Shown here one piece after another: positions 26,170-33,980 of a stretch of 64,000 bases of DNA (position 1 is the first letter of the stretch; each line of letters opens with the position of its first letter). The DNA lies in contig CAJQMR010000031.1 of assembly GCA_905479495.1 (NCBI GenBank), positions 40,283-104,282 on the forward strand, written 5' to 3'. Under the pieces are notes generated by a model, which worked only from the letters and a program-made list of their open reading frames with translations, was not told the DNA's origin and did not search any database. A program made the position numbers and the translations under genes. This stretch comes from an uncultured Anaerolineae bacterium (lineage in GTDB: Bacteria > Chloroflexota > Anaerolineae > Promineifilales > Promineifilaceae).

Positions 26170-26177
26170 CAGAGAAA

Positions 26178-26219
26178 ATGCCCAAGTTGGTAAAAGAAAG
26201 CGAGGACGAAGAGTTTTGA
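26178..26219 (+). CDS. Possible 13-codon upstream ORF, overlapping the S1-like start
   Basis: Encodes MPKLVKESEDEEF and stop. Its ATG stands 8 bp after a perfect -10 box, so it would sit at the 5' end of the mRNA. The stop TGA overlaps the TTG start of the S1-like gene (TTGA), and a GAGGA lies within the mini-ORF before that TTG. Either it is a coupled leader, or it marks the true N-terminus of the S1-like protein joined by a frameshift or a sequencing error; its acidic composition would fit an S1 N-terminus. Confidence 0.4.
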   Translation: MPKLVKESEDEEF

Positions 26220-27367
26220 GTGACAATGTAGCGAATTTAGGAGGGGGCGAACAAGGCCACCCAATGGAGTTTCTCTTGGCCGAGGAACTGAACTTACCCA
26301 CAACTGGTGAAACCCGTCAAGGTTGGGTAATTGAACATCGGAATAATGCAATTCTGGTTGATATTGGCGCAAAGTCTGAAGGAGTCATTTCTGGCTCTGA
26401 GATACAAAATATGGATGACGAAACCCGCGAGCTGTTAGCCGTTGGTAATGAAGTCACCGTTTATATCGTCAATACAGAAGACCAGCACGGAAACGTCATT
26501 GTTTCCTACGCAAAGGCAGCTGAAGAACTCGATTGGACAAAAGCCGAAGAGCTCTTGGCCTCCCAGGATGTTTATAAAGGGAAAGTAATCGGCCAAAACA
26601 AGGGCGGCATCTTGGTTAAATTAGGTCAGTTACGTGGCTTCGTTCCCAACTCACAGATCAGCCGCCGCCGCCATTTTGATGACAATCTAAAAGGCAAGCT
26701 CCTCAATAGTGTAATTCAAAGCAAAGTTATTGAGGTTGATCGTAAGAGAGGCCGTTTAATATTATCAGAACGAGCCGCTGAGAAAGAAGCGCGTCAGGCT
26801 AAACGAGCCGAATTACTGGCAAGCCTGGAAGAAGGAACCGTCTTAAAAGGACGTGTTATCAACTTAGCGGACTTTGGTGCCTTTATCGATGTTGGTGGTG
26901 TTGAAGGTTTGGTTCATCTATCCGAACTTAGCTGGAAACGGGTAAATGCTCCGGCCGATATTCTAGAAGTCGGTGATGAGGTTGAGGTTTTTGTTCTGAA
27001 CATTGATCAGGAACGAGAACGACTGGCCTTAAGCCTGAAACGCCTGGAGCCTGATCCCTGGACAATCATTGATGAATATTATCAGGTTGGTCAGCTGCTC
27101 GAGGCAACTATCACGAAATTGACAAAATATGGTGCGTTTGCTCGATTAGATGATGATTATGCTCTGGAAGGTTTGATTCATATATCAGAGTTGTCTGAGA
27201 ATCATGTGAATCATCCCAAAGATGTAGTACAACAATCGCAAACCGTAACCGTCCGCATAATTCGTGTGGACAAAGACCAACGACAGTTGGGTTTAAGTAT
27301 TAAACAAGTTGTTTCTGACAAATTCGTCGAGGCAGACCTGGAAAAATTAACAACTATCCAAGATTAG
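26216..27367 (+). CDS. rpsA: S1 RNA-binding domain protein (ribosomal protein S1-like)
   Basis: 383 residues with four S1 (OB-fold) domains: about 40-110 (GWVIEHRNNAILVDIGAKSEGVISGSE), 120-190 (KGKVIGQNKGGILVKLGQLRGFVPNSQ), 205-277 (LKGRVINLADFGAFIDVGGVEGLVHLSELS) and 290-365 (LEATITKLTKYGAFARLDDDYALEGLIHISELS). Two imperfect N-terminal domains followed by canonical ones is the arrangement of bacterial S1. It helps mRNA bind to the 30S subunit. Start: TTG at 26216 with GAGGA 8 bp upstream; ATG at 26264 is an alternative giving 367 residues. It is followed after 87 bp by clpC. Confidence 0.88.
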   Translation: MSDNVANLGGGEQGHPMEFLLAEELNLPTTGETRQGWVIEHRNNAILVDIGAKSEGVISGSEIQNMDDETRELLAVGNEVTVYIVNTEDQHGNVIVSYAKAAEELDWTKAEELLASQDVYKGKVIGQNKGGILVKLGQLRGFVPNSQISRRRHFDDNLKGKLLNSVIQSKVIEVDRKRGRLILSERAAEKEARQAKRAELLASLEEGTVLKGRVINLADFGAFIDVGGVEGLVHLSELSWKRVNAPADILEVGDEVEVFVLNIDQERERLALSLKRLEPDPWTIIDEYYQVGQLLEATITKLTKYGAFARLDDDYALEGLIHISELSENHVNHPKDVVQQSQTVTVRIIRVDKDQRQLGLSIKQVVSDKFVEADLEKLTTIQD

Positions 27368-27454
27368 TCAGGTGGGTGGGGAGCCAACCACTGATGTTGG
27401 AAAGTTGTTCACCTGGTCTGAAATCACGAATGGTGAGAACCGAGGTGAGCACGG

Positions 27455-29947
27455 GTGAACTCTAAAAATTGGGAACGTTTTACGCAGCGCGCCAGACGCG
27501 TTCTAAGTTTAGCTCAAGAAGAGGCTGAACGATTAAATCATAATTACATCGGCAGCGAGCATGTCCTTATTGGGCTGCTCCGCGAAGAAGGTGGCGTTGC
27601 TGGACGTGTTTTGCGGGAGCTAGGCTTAGATGCAGTCCGCGTCCAGGCCATGGTTGAAAGATTATCCGGGGGACCGGGAACCAGAACCCCATTCACAAAA
27701 ATCGAACTTTCGCCAAGCACGAAGCGCGTGTTAGAGCTGGCCGTTGAAGAAGCCCGCCGTATGGGTCAGCATTACATCAGCACAGAACACCTCTTATTAG
27801 GTTTGGCCCGACAAAATGAAGGGCTTGCAATTGATGTCCTACGCAAATTTGGGATTAGTGCGGAGCAAATTCGGCGACAAACGCGCCGAATGCTGCGTGA
27901 GAGTCCGGTTGCTACCAGCGAAAGCAGTAGCAGCAGCACCCCCCGCCGATCTGCCAAAAAGGAAAAGAGCAAAACGCCAATGGTCGATCAACTGGCCACA
28001 GACCTTACTGCCTTAGCCGAAGAAAATAAGCTCGATCCCGTTATTGGGCGCAGCACCGAAATCGAGCGGGTCATTCAGATTTTAGCGCGCCGCACCAAAA
28101 ACAACCCGGCACTTATTGGACAACCCGGTGTGGGTAAGACTGCCATCATTGAAGGATTAGCCCAACGCATCATAGACGGCCGTGTTCCCGACATTCTTCA
28201 CAACAAACGTGTTCTGCAACTGGATGTAGGTAGTTTGGTAGCCGGTACTATGTATCGGGGTCAGTTTGAAGAACGTCTCAAACGTGTTATCGAAGAACTT
28301 AAGTCTAGCGATGCTATCTTGTTCATTGATGAGGTACACATGTTGGTTGGGGCAGGCTCCGCTGGAAGTTCGGTGGATGCAGCCAATATTCTGAAGCCGG
28401 CTTTAGCTCGCGGTGAACTGCAAACCATCGGGGCCACCACCCTGGAAGAGTACCGTAAGTACATTGAAAGTGATGCGGCTCTGGAACGACGCTTCCAACC
28501 CATTCATGTTGACGAACCGTCACCGGAAGAAAGCATCGAGATTTTGCACGGTATCAAGGGAGCTTACGAAAAACATCATAATCTGTTTATTACAGAAGAA
28601 GCCATTGATGCGGCCGTTCATCTTTCTACACGTTACGTCACGGATCGGTTTTTACCCGATAAGGCAATTGACCTGATCGACGAAAGCGCCTCACGGGTAC
28701 GCATGTACCGTGTGCCGCAGCCAGCAGACATTCGTGAAGCTTATGATAATTTACGCGACATCCGTACGGAGCGGGTCTTAGCAGAAGATGAAGGTCGTGC
28801 TGAAGATGTGATGCATCTCAATGAACGCGAAGAAGAAATTCAGCGTCAGCTGGATCAACTGCGTGCAGGTAGTGCTGAACAAGAAAAGTCTGTCAGCGTA
28901 ACGGCCGAAGACATCGCCGAAGTACTATCTATGTGGACTGGCATTCCGATTTATCAATTTACTCAAGAAGAGTCAGCTCGCCTGCTGGAAATGGAAGAAG
29001 ATTTGCGCAAGCATATTGTGGGTCAGGCTGAAGCGATTGAAGCTATCGCCAAAGCGGTTCGCCGTGCCCGCGCAGGTTTAAAAGATCCACAACGGCCGAT
29101 TGGCTCTTTCATTTTCTTAGGCCCCACAGGCGTGGGCAAAACAGAGTTAACCAAGGCATTGGCTAAGTTCCTGTTCGGCAGTGAAGAGGCATTGGTTCAG
29201 TTAGACATGTCTGAGTTTATGGAACGGCATAATGTCGCTCGTCTGGTGGGTTCACCTCCTGGCTATGTCGGTTATGAAGATGCTGGCCAGCTGACAGAAG
29301 CTGTGCGGAGACGGCCGTATTCCATTATTGTTTTCGACGAGATCGAAAAGGCCCATCCTGAAACCTTTAACATTTTGCTGCAAATTATGGAAGAAGGCCA
29401 TTTGTCTGATGCCAAGGGGCAAAAGATTAACTTCCGTAACACCATCATTATCATGACCTCTAACGTAGGGGCAGATACGATTCGTCGTGGTCCCAATTTG
29501 GGATTTGCCTTCCAGCGTGATGATGCCATGGTGGAGCAAGAGCAGCACAAAGAAATGCGTAAGACATTGCTCGATGAGCTAAAGCGGAAATTCCGTCCTG
29601 AGTTCATCAATCGTGTCGATAGCATTGTTGTCTTCCGCCAGCTAACCAAAGAGAATATTCGCCAAATCGTGGACATCATTCTCACGGAAGTCAATGGGCG
29701 TTTGGTCGAGCACGATCTTACCATCACAGCTACCGATGCCGCGAGAGATTGGCTAGGTGAACATGGTTACGACGCTGAGTTTGGCGCACGGCCGTTACGT
29801 CGGCTCATCCAAACAGAAGTGGAAGATCGCTTATCTGACGCCGTTTTGGCAGGTCGTTTTACGGCGAATGACGTCGTTGCTATCGACGTGGAAGATGATG
29901 AAATCGTCTTGAAGCAGGAACAAGAGGCGGCCCTTCCGTCAACTTAA
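27455..29947 (+). CDS. clpC: ATP-dependent Clp protease ATP-binding subunit ClpC
   Basis: 830 residues, full length. Two Clp-N repeats (about 3-145: FTQRARRVLSLAQEEAERLNHNYIGSEHVLIGLL and its echo), first AAA+ domain with GQPGVGKT and LFIDEVHMLVGAG, a UVR-like middle coil (about 425-470: AEDVMHLNEREEEIQRQLDQL), second AAA+ domain with GPTGVGKTELTKALA and VFDEIEKAHPE, and the D2-small C-terminal domain. The UVR-type linker makes it ClpC rather than ClpB or ClpA. It unfolds substrates for ClpP. GTG start with GAGGTGAG about 5-12 bp upstream. No CtsR or McsAB genes are near. A bidirectional terminator follows. Confidence 0.96.
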   Translation: MNSKNWERFTQRARRVLSLAQEEAERLNHNYIGSEHVLIGLLREEGGVAGRVLRELGLDAVRVQAMVERLSGGPGTRTPFTKIELSPSTKRVLELAVEEARRMGQHYISTEHLLLGLARQNEGLAIDVLRKFGISAEQIRRQTRRMLRESPVATSESSSSSTPRRSAKKEKSKTPMVDQLATDLTALAEENKLDPVIGRSTEIERVIQILARRTKNNPALIGQPGVGKTAIIEGLAQRIIDGRVPDILHNKRVLQLDVGSLVAGTMYRGQFEERLKRVIEELKSSDAILFIDEVHMLVGAGSAGSSVDAANILKPALARGELQTIGATTLEEYRKYIESDAALERRFQPIHVDEPSPEESIEILHGIKGAYEKHHNLFITEEAIDAAVHLSTRYVTDRFLPDKAIDLIDESASRVRMYRVPQPADIREAYDNLRDIRTERVLAEDEGRAEDVMHLNEREEEIQRQLDQLRAGSAEQEKSVSVTAEDIAEVLSMWTGIPIYQFTQEESARLLEMEEDLRKHIVGQAEAIEAIAKAVRRARAGLKDPQRPIGSFIFLGPTGVGKTELTKALAKFLFGSEEALVQLDMSEFMERHNVARLVGSPPGYVGYEDAGQLTEAVRRRPYSIIVFDEIEKAHPETFNILLQIMEEGHLSDAKGQKINFRNTIIIMTSNVGADTIRRGPNLGFAFQRDDAMVEQEQHKEMRKTLLDELKRKFRPEFINRVDSIVVFRQLTKENIRQIVDIILTEVNGRLVEHDLTITATDAARDWLGEHGYDAEFGARPLRRLIQTEVEDRLSDAVLAGRFTANDVVAIDVEDDEIVLKQEQEAALPST

Positions 29948-29979
29948 CAAACTACGCGTAAAGTAAAAATAACCAAACA

Positions 29980-30012
29980 AAAAGCCCTGGCAAAATTGCC
30001 AGGGCTTTTTCT
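29980..30012. terminator. Bidirectional intrinsic terminator between clpC and the LysM gene
   Basis: Stem AAAGCCCTGGC / GCCAGGGCTTT with a 6-nt loop, flanked by A-runs on the left and T-runs on the right, so it can stop transcription from both converging genes. Confidence 0.9.
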
Positions 30013-30044
30013 ATTTCATTTAGATATACGTGTAATCAGGAAAT

Positions 30045-30413
30045 TTATTCGCAGGGCGGAATATAAAGCGTTTGCCCTACAAAAATAAGATTATAATTGT
30101 AGATTCGGTTTGAGTCAGCCAGGAATTTTGTGTCAACACCATATTTAGCAGCAATCTGGCTCATTGTTTCACCAGCCTGCACGATATGAATGGTACGCGT
30201 GCTTACCGGCGAAATATGGCCGCCTCGCCCCATCGGTTCAGGCGTATAAGTTGGTGGTAATGTTGGCGTGGCGGTTACTTCAATACGAGGGGCTTCTTCT
30301 ACGGCCGTTTCTTGTGCAGTTTCTGTGCTCGCCTCATTCGCATTATTTTGCAACTGGCTACATGCTACTGTAATAAGTGAAAGCAGCAAAATGAAAATTA
30401 AATATTTACGCAT
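30045..30413 (-). CDS. Small LysM-domain lipoprotein
   Basis: 122 residues. N-terminal signal sequence (MRKYLIFILLLSLITVAC) with a lipobox-like end and a cysteine at 18, so probably a lipoprotein. A Thr/Glu/Pro-rich linker follows, then one LysM domain (about 74-119: HIVQAGETMSQIAAKYGV, ADSNRI, VGQTLYIP), a peptidoglycan- or chitin-type glycan binder. AGGAGA precedes the ATG by 6 bp on the minus strand. It converges on clpC and diverges from the kinase gene. Role probably in the cell envelope. Confidence 0.88.
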   Translation of the reverse strand: MRKYLIFILLLSLITVACSQLQNNANEASTETAQETAVEEAPRIEVTATPTLPPTYTPEPMGRGGHISPVSTRTIHIVQAGETMSQIAAKYGVDTKFLADSNRIYNYNLIFVGQTLYIPPCE

Positions 30414-30805
30414 AATATCTCCTCATTTGCCTAACGAGAGCCACATCCCTGAAAACCCTCGTAAGAAAAATGCCCCACTCATTTGGGGTACAACTTGCCA
30501 CTAATTGAAAATTGGATCCTCTGCAAAACCCAACAATGGAATTGTGGTTAGTTAAACATAATCTAATTCATTATAGCAGAGACAAAGTAATTTTTGAAGA
30601 AGCAATAATGACCTTAAGGTAACATAACCATACTTAAACCATCCCAAGAAGTCAAAGATATCCTCCCTAGCACAAATTTCTCACAAAAAATCTGACACTA
30701 TCTGACGCAAACGATAGCCGTTAGGAATTATGTACTAAGATAATGCGTGAAGAAGACGCGAATATCATTATGTGCCAGGTCAGGCCCTCTTTATAATTTT
30801 GCTTG
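30414..30805. other. Divergent intergenic region between LysM gene and kinase gene
   Basis: 392 bp, AT-rich. It holds a perfect TATAAT at 30792-30797, 8 bp before the kinase ATG, without a clear -35 box, and a small hairpin CCCCA-N6-TGGGG at 30473-30488. A short inverted repeat CTATC...GATAG lies around 30690-30720. No coding sequence seen. Confidence 0.5.
30792..30797 (+). promoter_or_regulatory. -10 box TATAAT immediately upstream of the kinase gene
   Basis: Perfect hexamer ending 8 bp before the ATG at 30806, which implies a transcript with essentially no 5' leader. The -35 region is poor. The same 8-bp spacing occurs at 33584 and 26164. Confidence 0.5.
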
Positions 30806-33448
30806 ATGATACCTAAAACGATCGGTCGTTACCGAATCAAAGCAGAACTCGGTCGTGGCGGGATGTCAACAGTTTACCTGGCACATGATCCGCGTTTTGA
30901 GCGCGATGTCGCCATCAAACTGCTGCCTCTCGAGCTACTTCACCAACCCACCTTTCGTCGCCGGTTTGAGCGAGAAGCAAAAGTGGTTGCATCATTAGAT
31001 CATCCTGCCATTGTGCCCGTTTATGACTTTGGCGAGGAAGATGGACAGCCATTCCTGGTAATGCGCTTTATGACTGGGGGCTCACTGGGAGAAAGGCTAA
31101 AGCAAGGTGCCATCTCGGTCGCTGAATCTGCCCGCATTATCTCCAAGCTGGCACCTGCCCTGGATGAGGTGCACCTGCATGGCGTTATTCACCGTGATTT
31201 AAAACCCAGCAATATCCTATTTGATCAACGCAATGAGCCGTATATTTCTGATTTTGGCACCGCAAAGCTAAAATATGCGCATACCAAACTCACCGATACC
31301 GGCGGTGCCGTTGGCACCCCAGCCTACATGAGTCCAGAACAAATTCAGGGTGAAGGAGAGCTGGACGGCCGTTCCGACATTTACACCCTGGGCATTATCC
31401 TGTTCGAAATGCTCACGGGTAAACACCCGTACCAAACCAACACCCCCATTGCTGTGGCCGTCAAACATATGTTTGAACCCGTGCCCAACCTGCAAGAAAT
31501 GGAGCCAAGTTTACCCCCAGCCTGCCAGGAAGTGATCGTCCAGGCCATGGCCAAGCAGAAAGAGCATCGGTATCGTACGGCCGTTGAATTTGCCAACGCC
31601 CTGCAAGAAGTTGCTAAAGTCGTGGGAGACACGCATAAGCTGACATTGAACGAAAAAGCACCCGGGCACCGATATGCACTCATCATTGCCAACTATGAGT
31701 ATGATGACCCCACCCTGGCCCAGCTAATTAAACCAACAGCAAATATCCACACGCTGGCCTACGTACTGCAAAATCCGGCGGTAGGTGGCTTCCGCGAGGT
31801 GAATACGCTCATTAACGAATCTGCCGACGGCGTGCGCCGGGCCATCTCTCAATTCTTTACCGACCGCAGCAAAGATGATTTGCTGCTGCTCTATTTCATG
31901 GGCCATGCAGCATTAGGAACGCGGGGGCAACTCTATTTAACTGTTAAAGACACAGAACATGAGCTGCTGCGTGGCACAGCCATTCCGGCCCGCTTCATTG
32001 CCGATGAGATGGACAACAGCCTCTCTGAACAACAAATCCTGGTGATGGATTGCTATTACAGTGACACGGTCGCATCAGAATCATCCGGCACGGTAGGACG
32101 TGACGTAAATACTTCTGACGCTTTTGCCCATAATGGTTTTAAACGTGTTGTGCTGACGGCCAACGACAGCACGCAGTACAACTGGGCCAAGGGCAACGTC
32201 CAGGGCCAGGCAGAACCATCCTTATTTACCGAACATTTTGTGCAAGGCTTGCTCAGTGGGGCAGCCGACACAGACCACGATGGCAAAATCACCATTGACG
32301 ATGCGTTTGCCTATGTGCAGCAGCAGCTTACCGAAACGTTTTCTGACAAACCGTCACAGGTTCCCCGGAAATGGGTGCCTTATGCTTACCAGGATGCATC
32401 TGACCTGGTGATTGCCTGTAATCCAAACTACGAGATTATTCAGGTTATAGGCCAAGAAAAAGCGTCATCCATTGCCAAAGCGCAGATCATCGAGCCAAAA
32501 GAAGCGTCTGAGGAACGGCCGTTACCAGCCTCATTTTCCCATCTTATGCAGCGACCTGCCTTGTGGCTGGCTGGCCTGGCCATGTTGGCCACCATTGTCA
32601 TTGTTATGCTAGCCGGACAACCCTGGCGGGTCGGAGCAGAAGACCTGGCCAGCAGCACGGACAATACACCACTGGCTGTTGTTACCAGCACAAAAACAGT
32701 CTCTACCACGGCAAATTTGGCTGAGCCATTGGCAGAAACGGCCGTTGCCAACCAGACACCCATTTCACAAACACCAACCAAGGAGCCTAGCCCACAGCCA
32801 ACGGCAACCTTTAGCCCCACCCCAACCAGTTCCCCTGTCCCAACGGTTGAGCCAACAGCACCAGCAGCAACAGAAACGATAGACGCTGACTTGCCCACAG
32901 CCACAGCTTTGCTCTCTTCCAGTCTTTACGTCAGCCCAGACAGCGATGCCCAAGAAGTCACGTTTATCACCGTGGGTGAGCGCGTAACCGTGCTGGGACG
33001 CTCTGAGGTAGGCGAATGGTTTTATGTGCAAAACGCAGCAGGTCAGGCCGGGTTTGTTTATGGGCCGCGATTGGACTGGACGGGCGATTTTGAAGCATTG
33101 ACGGTGGTGGAAGGAACGGCCGTTGCCAACCCCACGACCAATACCACCAGCAGCATTTGCGCAGGCAGCACCTGTCCGCCCCTCACCCTGACCCTGTACC
33201 CGCTGCCCGGCACACGCTGTGAGGCATCCATAAAATATCGCACCGTCTACATGGAAGGCAATGGGGGAAACGGCCGTTACACCTATTACTGGAACAACCA
33301 AAAAGTGGGCGGCCCGACCAGCGAAGGGTTCGGCTTTGAGGTTAGCAGCCCCGATGGTGCAGCCGTCATTGGTACTGGCAAAATCGTCTCTGGCGATGGC
33401 CAGGTTATCGAAAAAGAGTTGTTTATCTCCGATTTTTCCTGCAATTAG
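30806..33448 (+). CDS. Ser/Thr protein kinase fused to caspase-like (C14) domain, TM helix and SH3 domain
   Basis: 880 residues. Cytoplasmic kinase domain (about 7-270): glycine loop ELGRGGMSTVY, VAIKLL, VIHRDLKPSNILF, ISDFGTAKL, MSPEQ, all catalytic residues intact. A caspase/metacaspase-like domain follows (about 288-530): HRYALIIANYEYDD, catalytic His in LLLYFMGHA and Cys in ILVMDCYYSD, plus an EF-hand-like loop DTDHDGKITIDD. Then a membrane helix (about 590-608), a Thr/Pro linker, an outer SH3 domain (about 704-755) and an unassigned beta domain with four cysteines. PknB-like kinase plus peptidase suggests a transmembrane sensor that activates proteolysis. ATG at 30806, preceded by TATAAT. 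Followed by a hairpin. Confidence 0.9.
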   Translation: MIPKTIGRYRIKAELGRGGMSTVYLAHDPRFERDVAIKLLPLELLHQPTFRRRFEREAKVVASLDHPAIVPVYDFGEEDGQPFLVMRFMTGGSLGERLKQGAISVAESARIISKLAPALDEVHLHGVIHRDLKPSNILFDQRNEPYISDFGTAKLKYAHTKLTDTGGAVGTPAYMSPEQIQGEGELDGRSDIYTLGIILFEMLTGKHPYQTNTPIAVAVKHMFEPVPNLQEMEPSLPPACQEVIVQAMAKQKEHRYRTAVEFANALQEVAKVVGDTHKLTLNEKAPGHRYALIIANYEYDDPTLAQLIKPTANIHTLAYVLQNPAVGGFREVNTLINESADGVRRAISQFFTDRSKDDLLLLYFMGHAALGTRGQLYLTVKDTEHELLRGTAIPARFIADEMDNSLSEQQILVMDCYYSDTVASESSGTVGRDVNTSDAFAHNGFKRVVLTANDSTQYNWAKGNVQGQAEPSLFTEHFVQGLLSGAADTDHDGKITIDDAFAYVQQQLTETFSDKPSQVPRKWVPYAYQDASDLVIACNPNYEIIQVIGQEKASSIAKAQIIEPKEASEERPLPASFSHLMQRPALWLAGLAMLATIVIVMLAGQPWRVGAEDLASSTDNTPLAVVTSTKTVSTTANLAEPLAETAVANQTPISQTPTKEPSPQPTATFSPTPTSSPVPTVEPTAPAATETIDADLPTATALLSSSLYVSPDSDAQEVTFITVGERVTVLGRSEVGEWFYVQNAAGQAGFVYGPRLDWTGDFEALTVVEGTAVANPTTNTTSSICAGSTCPPLTLTLYPLPGTRCEASIKYRTVYMEGNGGNGRYTYYWNNQKVGGPTSEGFGFEVSSPDGAAVIGTGKIVSGDGQVIEKELFISDFSCN

Positions 33449-33449
33449 T

Positions 33450-33503
33450 GGAGAACAAAAGCCCTCAAAAATAGTGACAACTCAAAGAGGCTTTTTGTTC
33501 TCC
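33450..33503 (+). terminator. Hairpin/terminator after the kinase gene
   Basis: GGAGAACAAAAGCC pairs with GGCTTTTTGTTCTCC, leaving a loop of about 20 nt. The T-run is within the 3' arm rather than after it, so it may be a terminator in either direction or a processing hairpin. Confidence 0.6.
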
Positions 33504-33560
33504 TGAACGAAAACCGCCAATGGCCTTTGGTTTTTCCAAACGCAATCGCGGTTTTCGTAG

Positions 33561-33589
33561 TTGACAGCACCACTATCCTTTGTTACACT
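33561..33589 (+). promoter_or_regulatory. Strong sigma70-type promoter of the lysine operon, TTGACA-N17-TACACT
   Basis: Consensus -35, ideal 17-bp spacing and a good -10. The start point (about 33596-33598) coincides with the ATG of the first leader peptide, 8 bp after the -10 box, so the message should begin at or 1-2 nt before that codon. Confidence 0.85.
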
Positions 33590-33597
33590 GCCGCCCA

Positions 33598-33675
33598 ATG
33601 AGTACAAACTTGAGCATAACCAACACCTTGAAGAAGGCAAAGAAGCAAAACGGAGACCAAAGCGTCATCTGGTAG
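33598..33675 (+). CDS. Leader peptide 1 of the lysine operon attenuator
   Basis: 25 codons, containing LKKAKKQN at residues 11-18 (four Lys, all AAG) and ending VIW-TAG. It would be translated from a leaderless message. The codons for Trp-stop (33671-33675) can pair with the 5' arm of the terminator that follows. The 12-base block AAGAAGCAAAAC is repeated nearly exactly in leader 2, so the two leaders look like a duplication. Lys codons placed before a terminator in front of lysine genes is the hallmark of attenuation. Confidence 0.75.
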   Translation: MSTNLSITNTLKKAKKQNGDQSVIW

Positions 33676-33736
33676 TTGTGCTTGCCTAATTAGATTTTCA
33701 AGCGCCCCACCGGCTGACCGGTGGGGCGCTTTTTAT
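33669..33736 (+). promoter_or_regulatory. Attenuator 1: terminator with competing antiterminator
   Basis: Terminator: perfect 13-bp stem (33701-33713 with 33718-33730), CTGA loop, then TTTTATTTT. Antiterminator: GUGCUUG (33678-33684) pairs with CAAGCGC (33699-33705), and CUGGUaG (33669-33675) pairs with CACCGG (33708-33713) across a UU/CC internal loop. The two folds exclude each other. A ribosome that finishes leader 1 covers the first strand and lets the terminator form; one held at the Lys codons does not. Confidence 0.8.
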
Positions 33737-33756
33737 TTTCCTGACAAAATAGACAA

Positions 33757-33819
33757 ATGAACCAACAAATCATCATCAAGAAGCAGAACAAGAAGAACAA
33801 GCCAGAACATTTCTGGTGA
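33757..33819 (+). CDS. Leader peptide 2 of the lysine operon attenuator
   Basis: 20 codons: MNQQIIIKKQNKKNKPEHFW, then TGA. Five Lys within eight residues, all AAG. As in leader 1 the last codon is Trp. There is no obvious Shine-Dalgarno sequence; the AU-rich upstream stretch may serve, or ribosomes may arrive by reinitiation. This is the weakest link in the model for the second unit. Confidence 0.7.
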   Translation: MNQQIIIKKQNKKNKPEHFW

Positions 33820-33900
33820 GTCTTGCTTGCTGCAAATTTGTCGCAAGAAACGTCTTTTCGGGCGGGCTTACCAGAAAAAGGTAAGCCCGCCTTTTTGTTT
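33810..33900 (+). promoter_or_regulatory. Attenuator 2: terminator with 14-bp competing antiterminator
   Basis: Terminator: perfect 12-bp stem GGCGGGCTTACC / GGTAAGCCCGCC (33861-33872 with 33880-33891), AGAAAAA loop, then TTTTTGTTT. Antiterminator: UUUCUGGUGAGUCU (33810-33823) pairs without a break with GGGCUUACCAGAAA (33864-33877), 14 pairs including three G-U. The first strand contains the Trp and stop codons of leader 2, so a terminating ribosome blocks it while one stalled at the Lys codons leaves it free. Confidence 0.85.
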
Positions 33901-33980
33901 AGCAAGATTGGTCCAAGTTTTGAGATTGGATCGATCTGAAACCAATAACTTATTTTCAAACCAAACGGAGGTTTTAAATC

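Noticed and set aside
33540..33980. Lysine riboswitch (L-box) in front of lysW
   Set aside because: The leader is occupied by two short Lys-rich ORFs and simple terminators; there is no room for, and no sign of, the five-helix L-box core.
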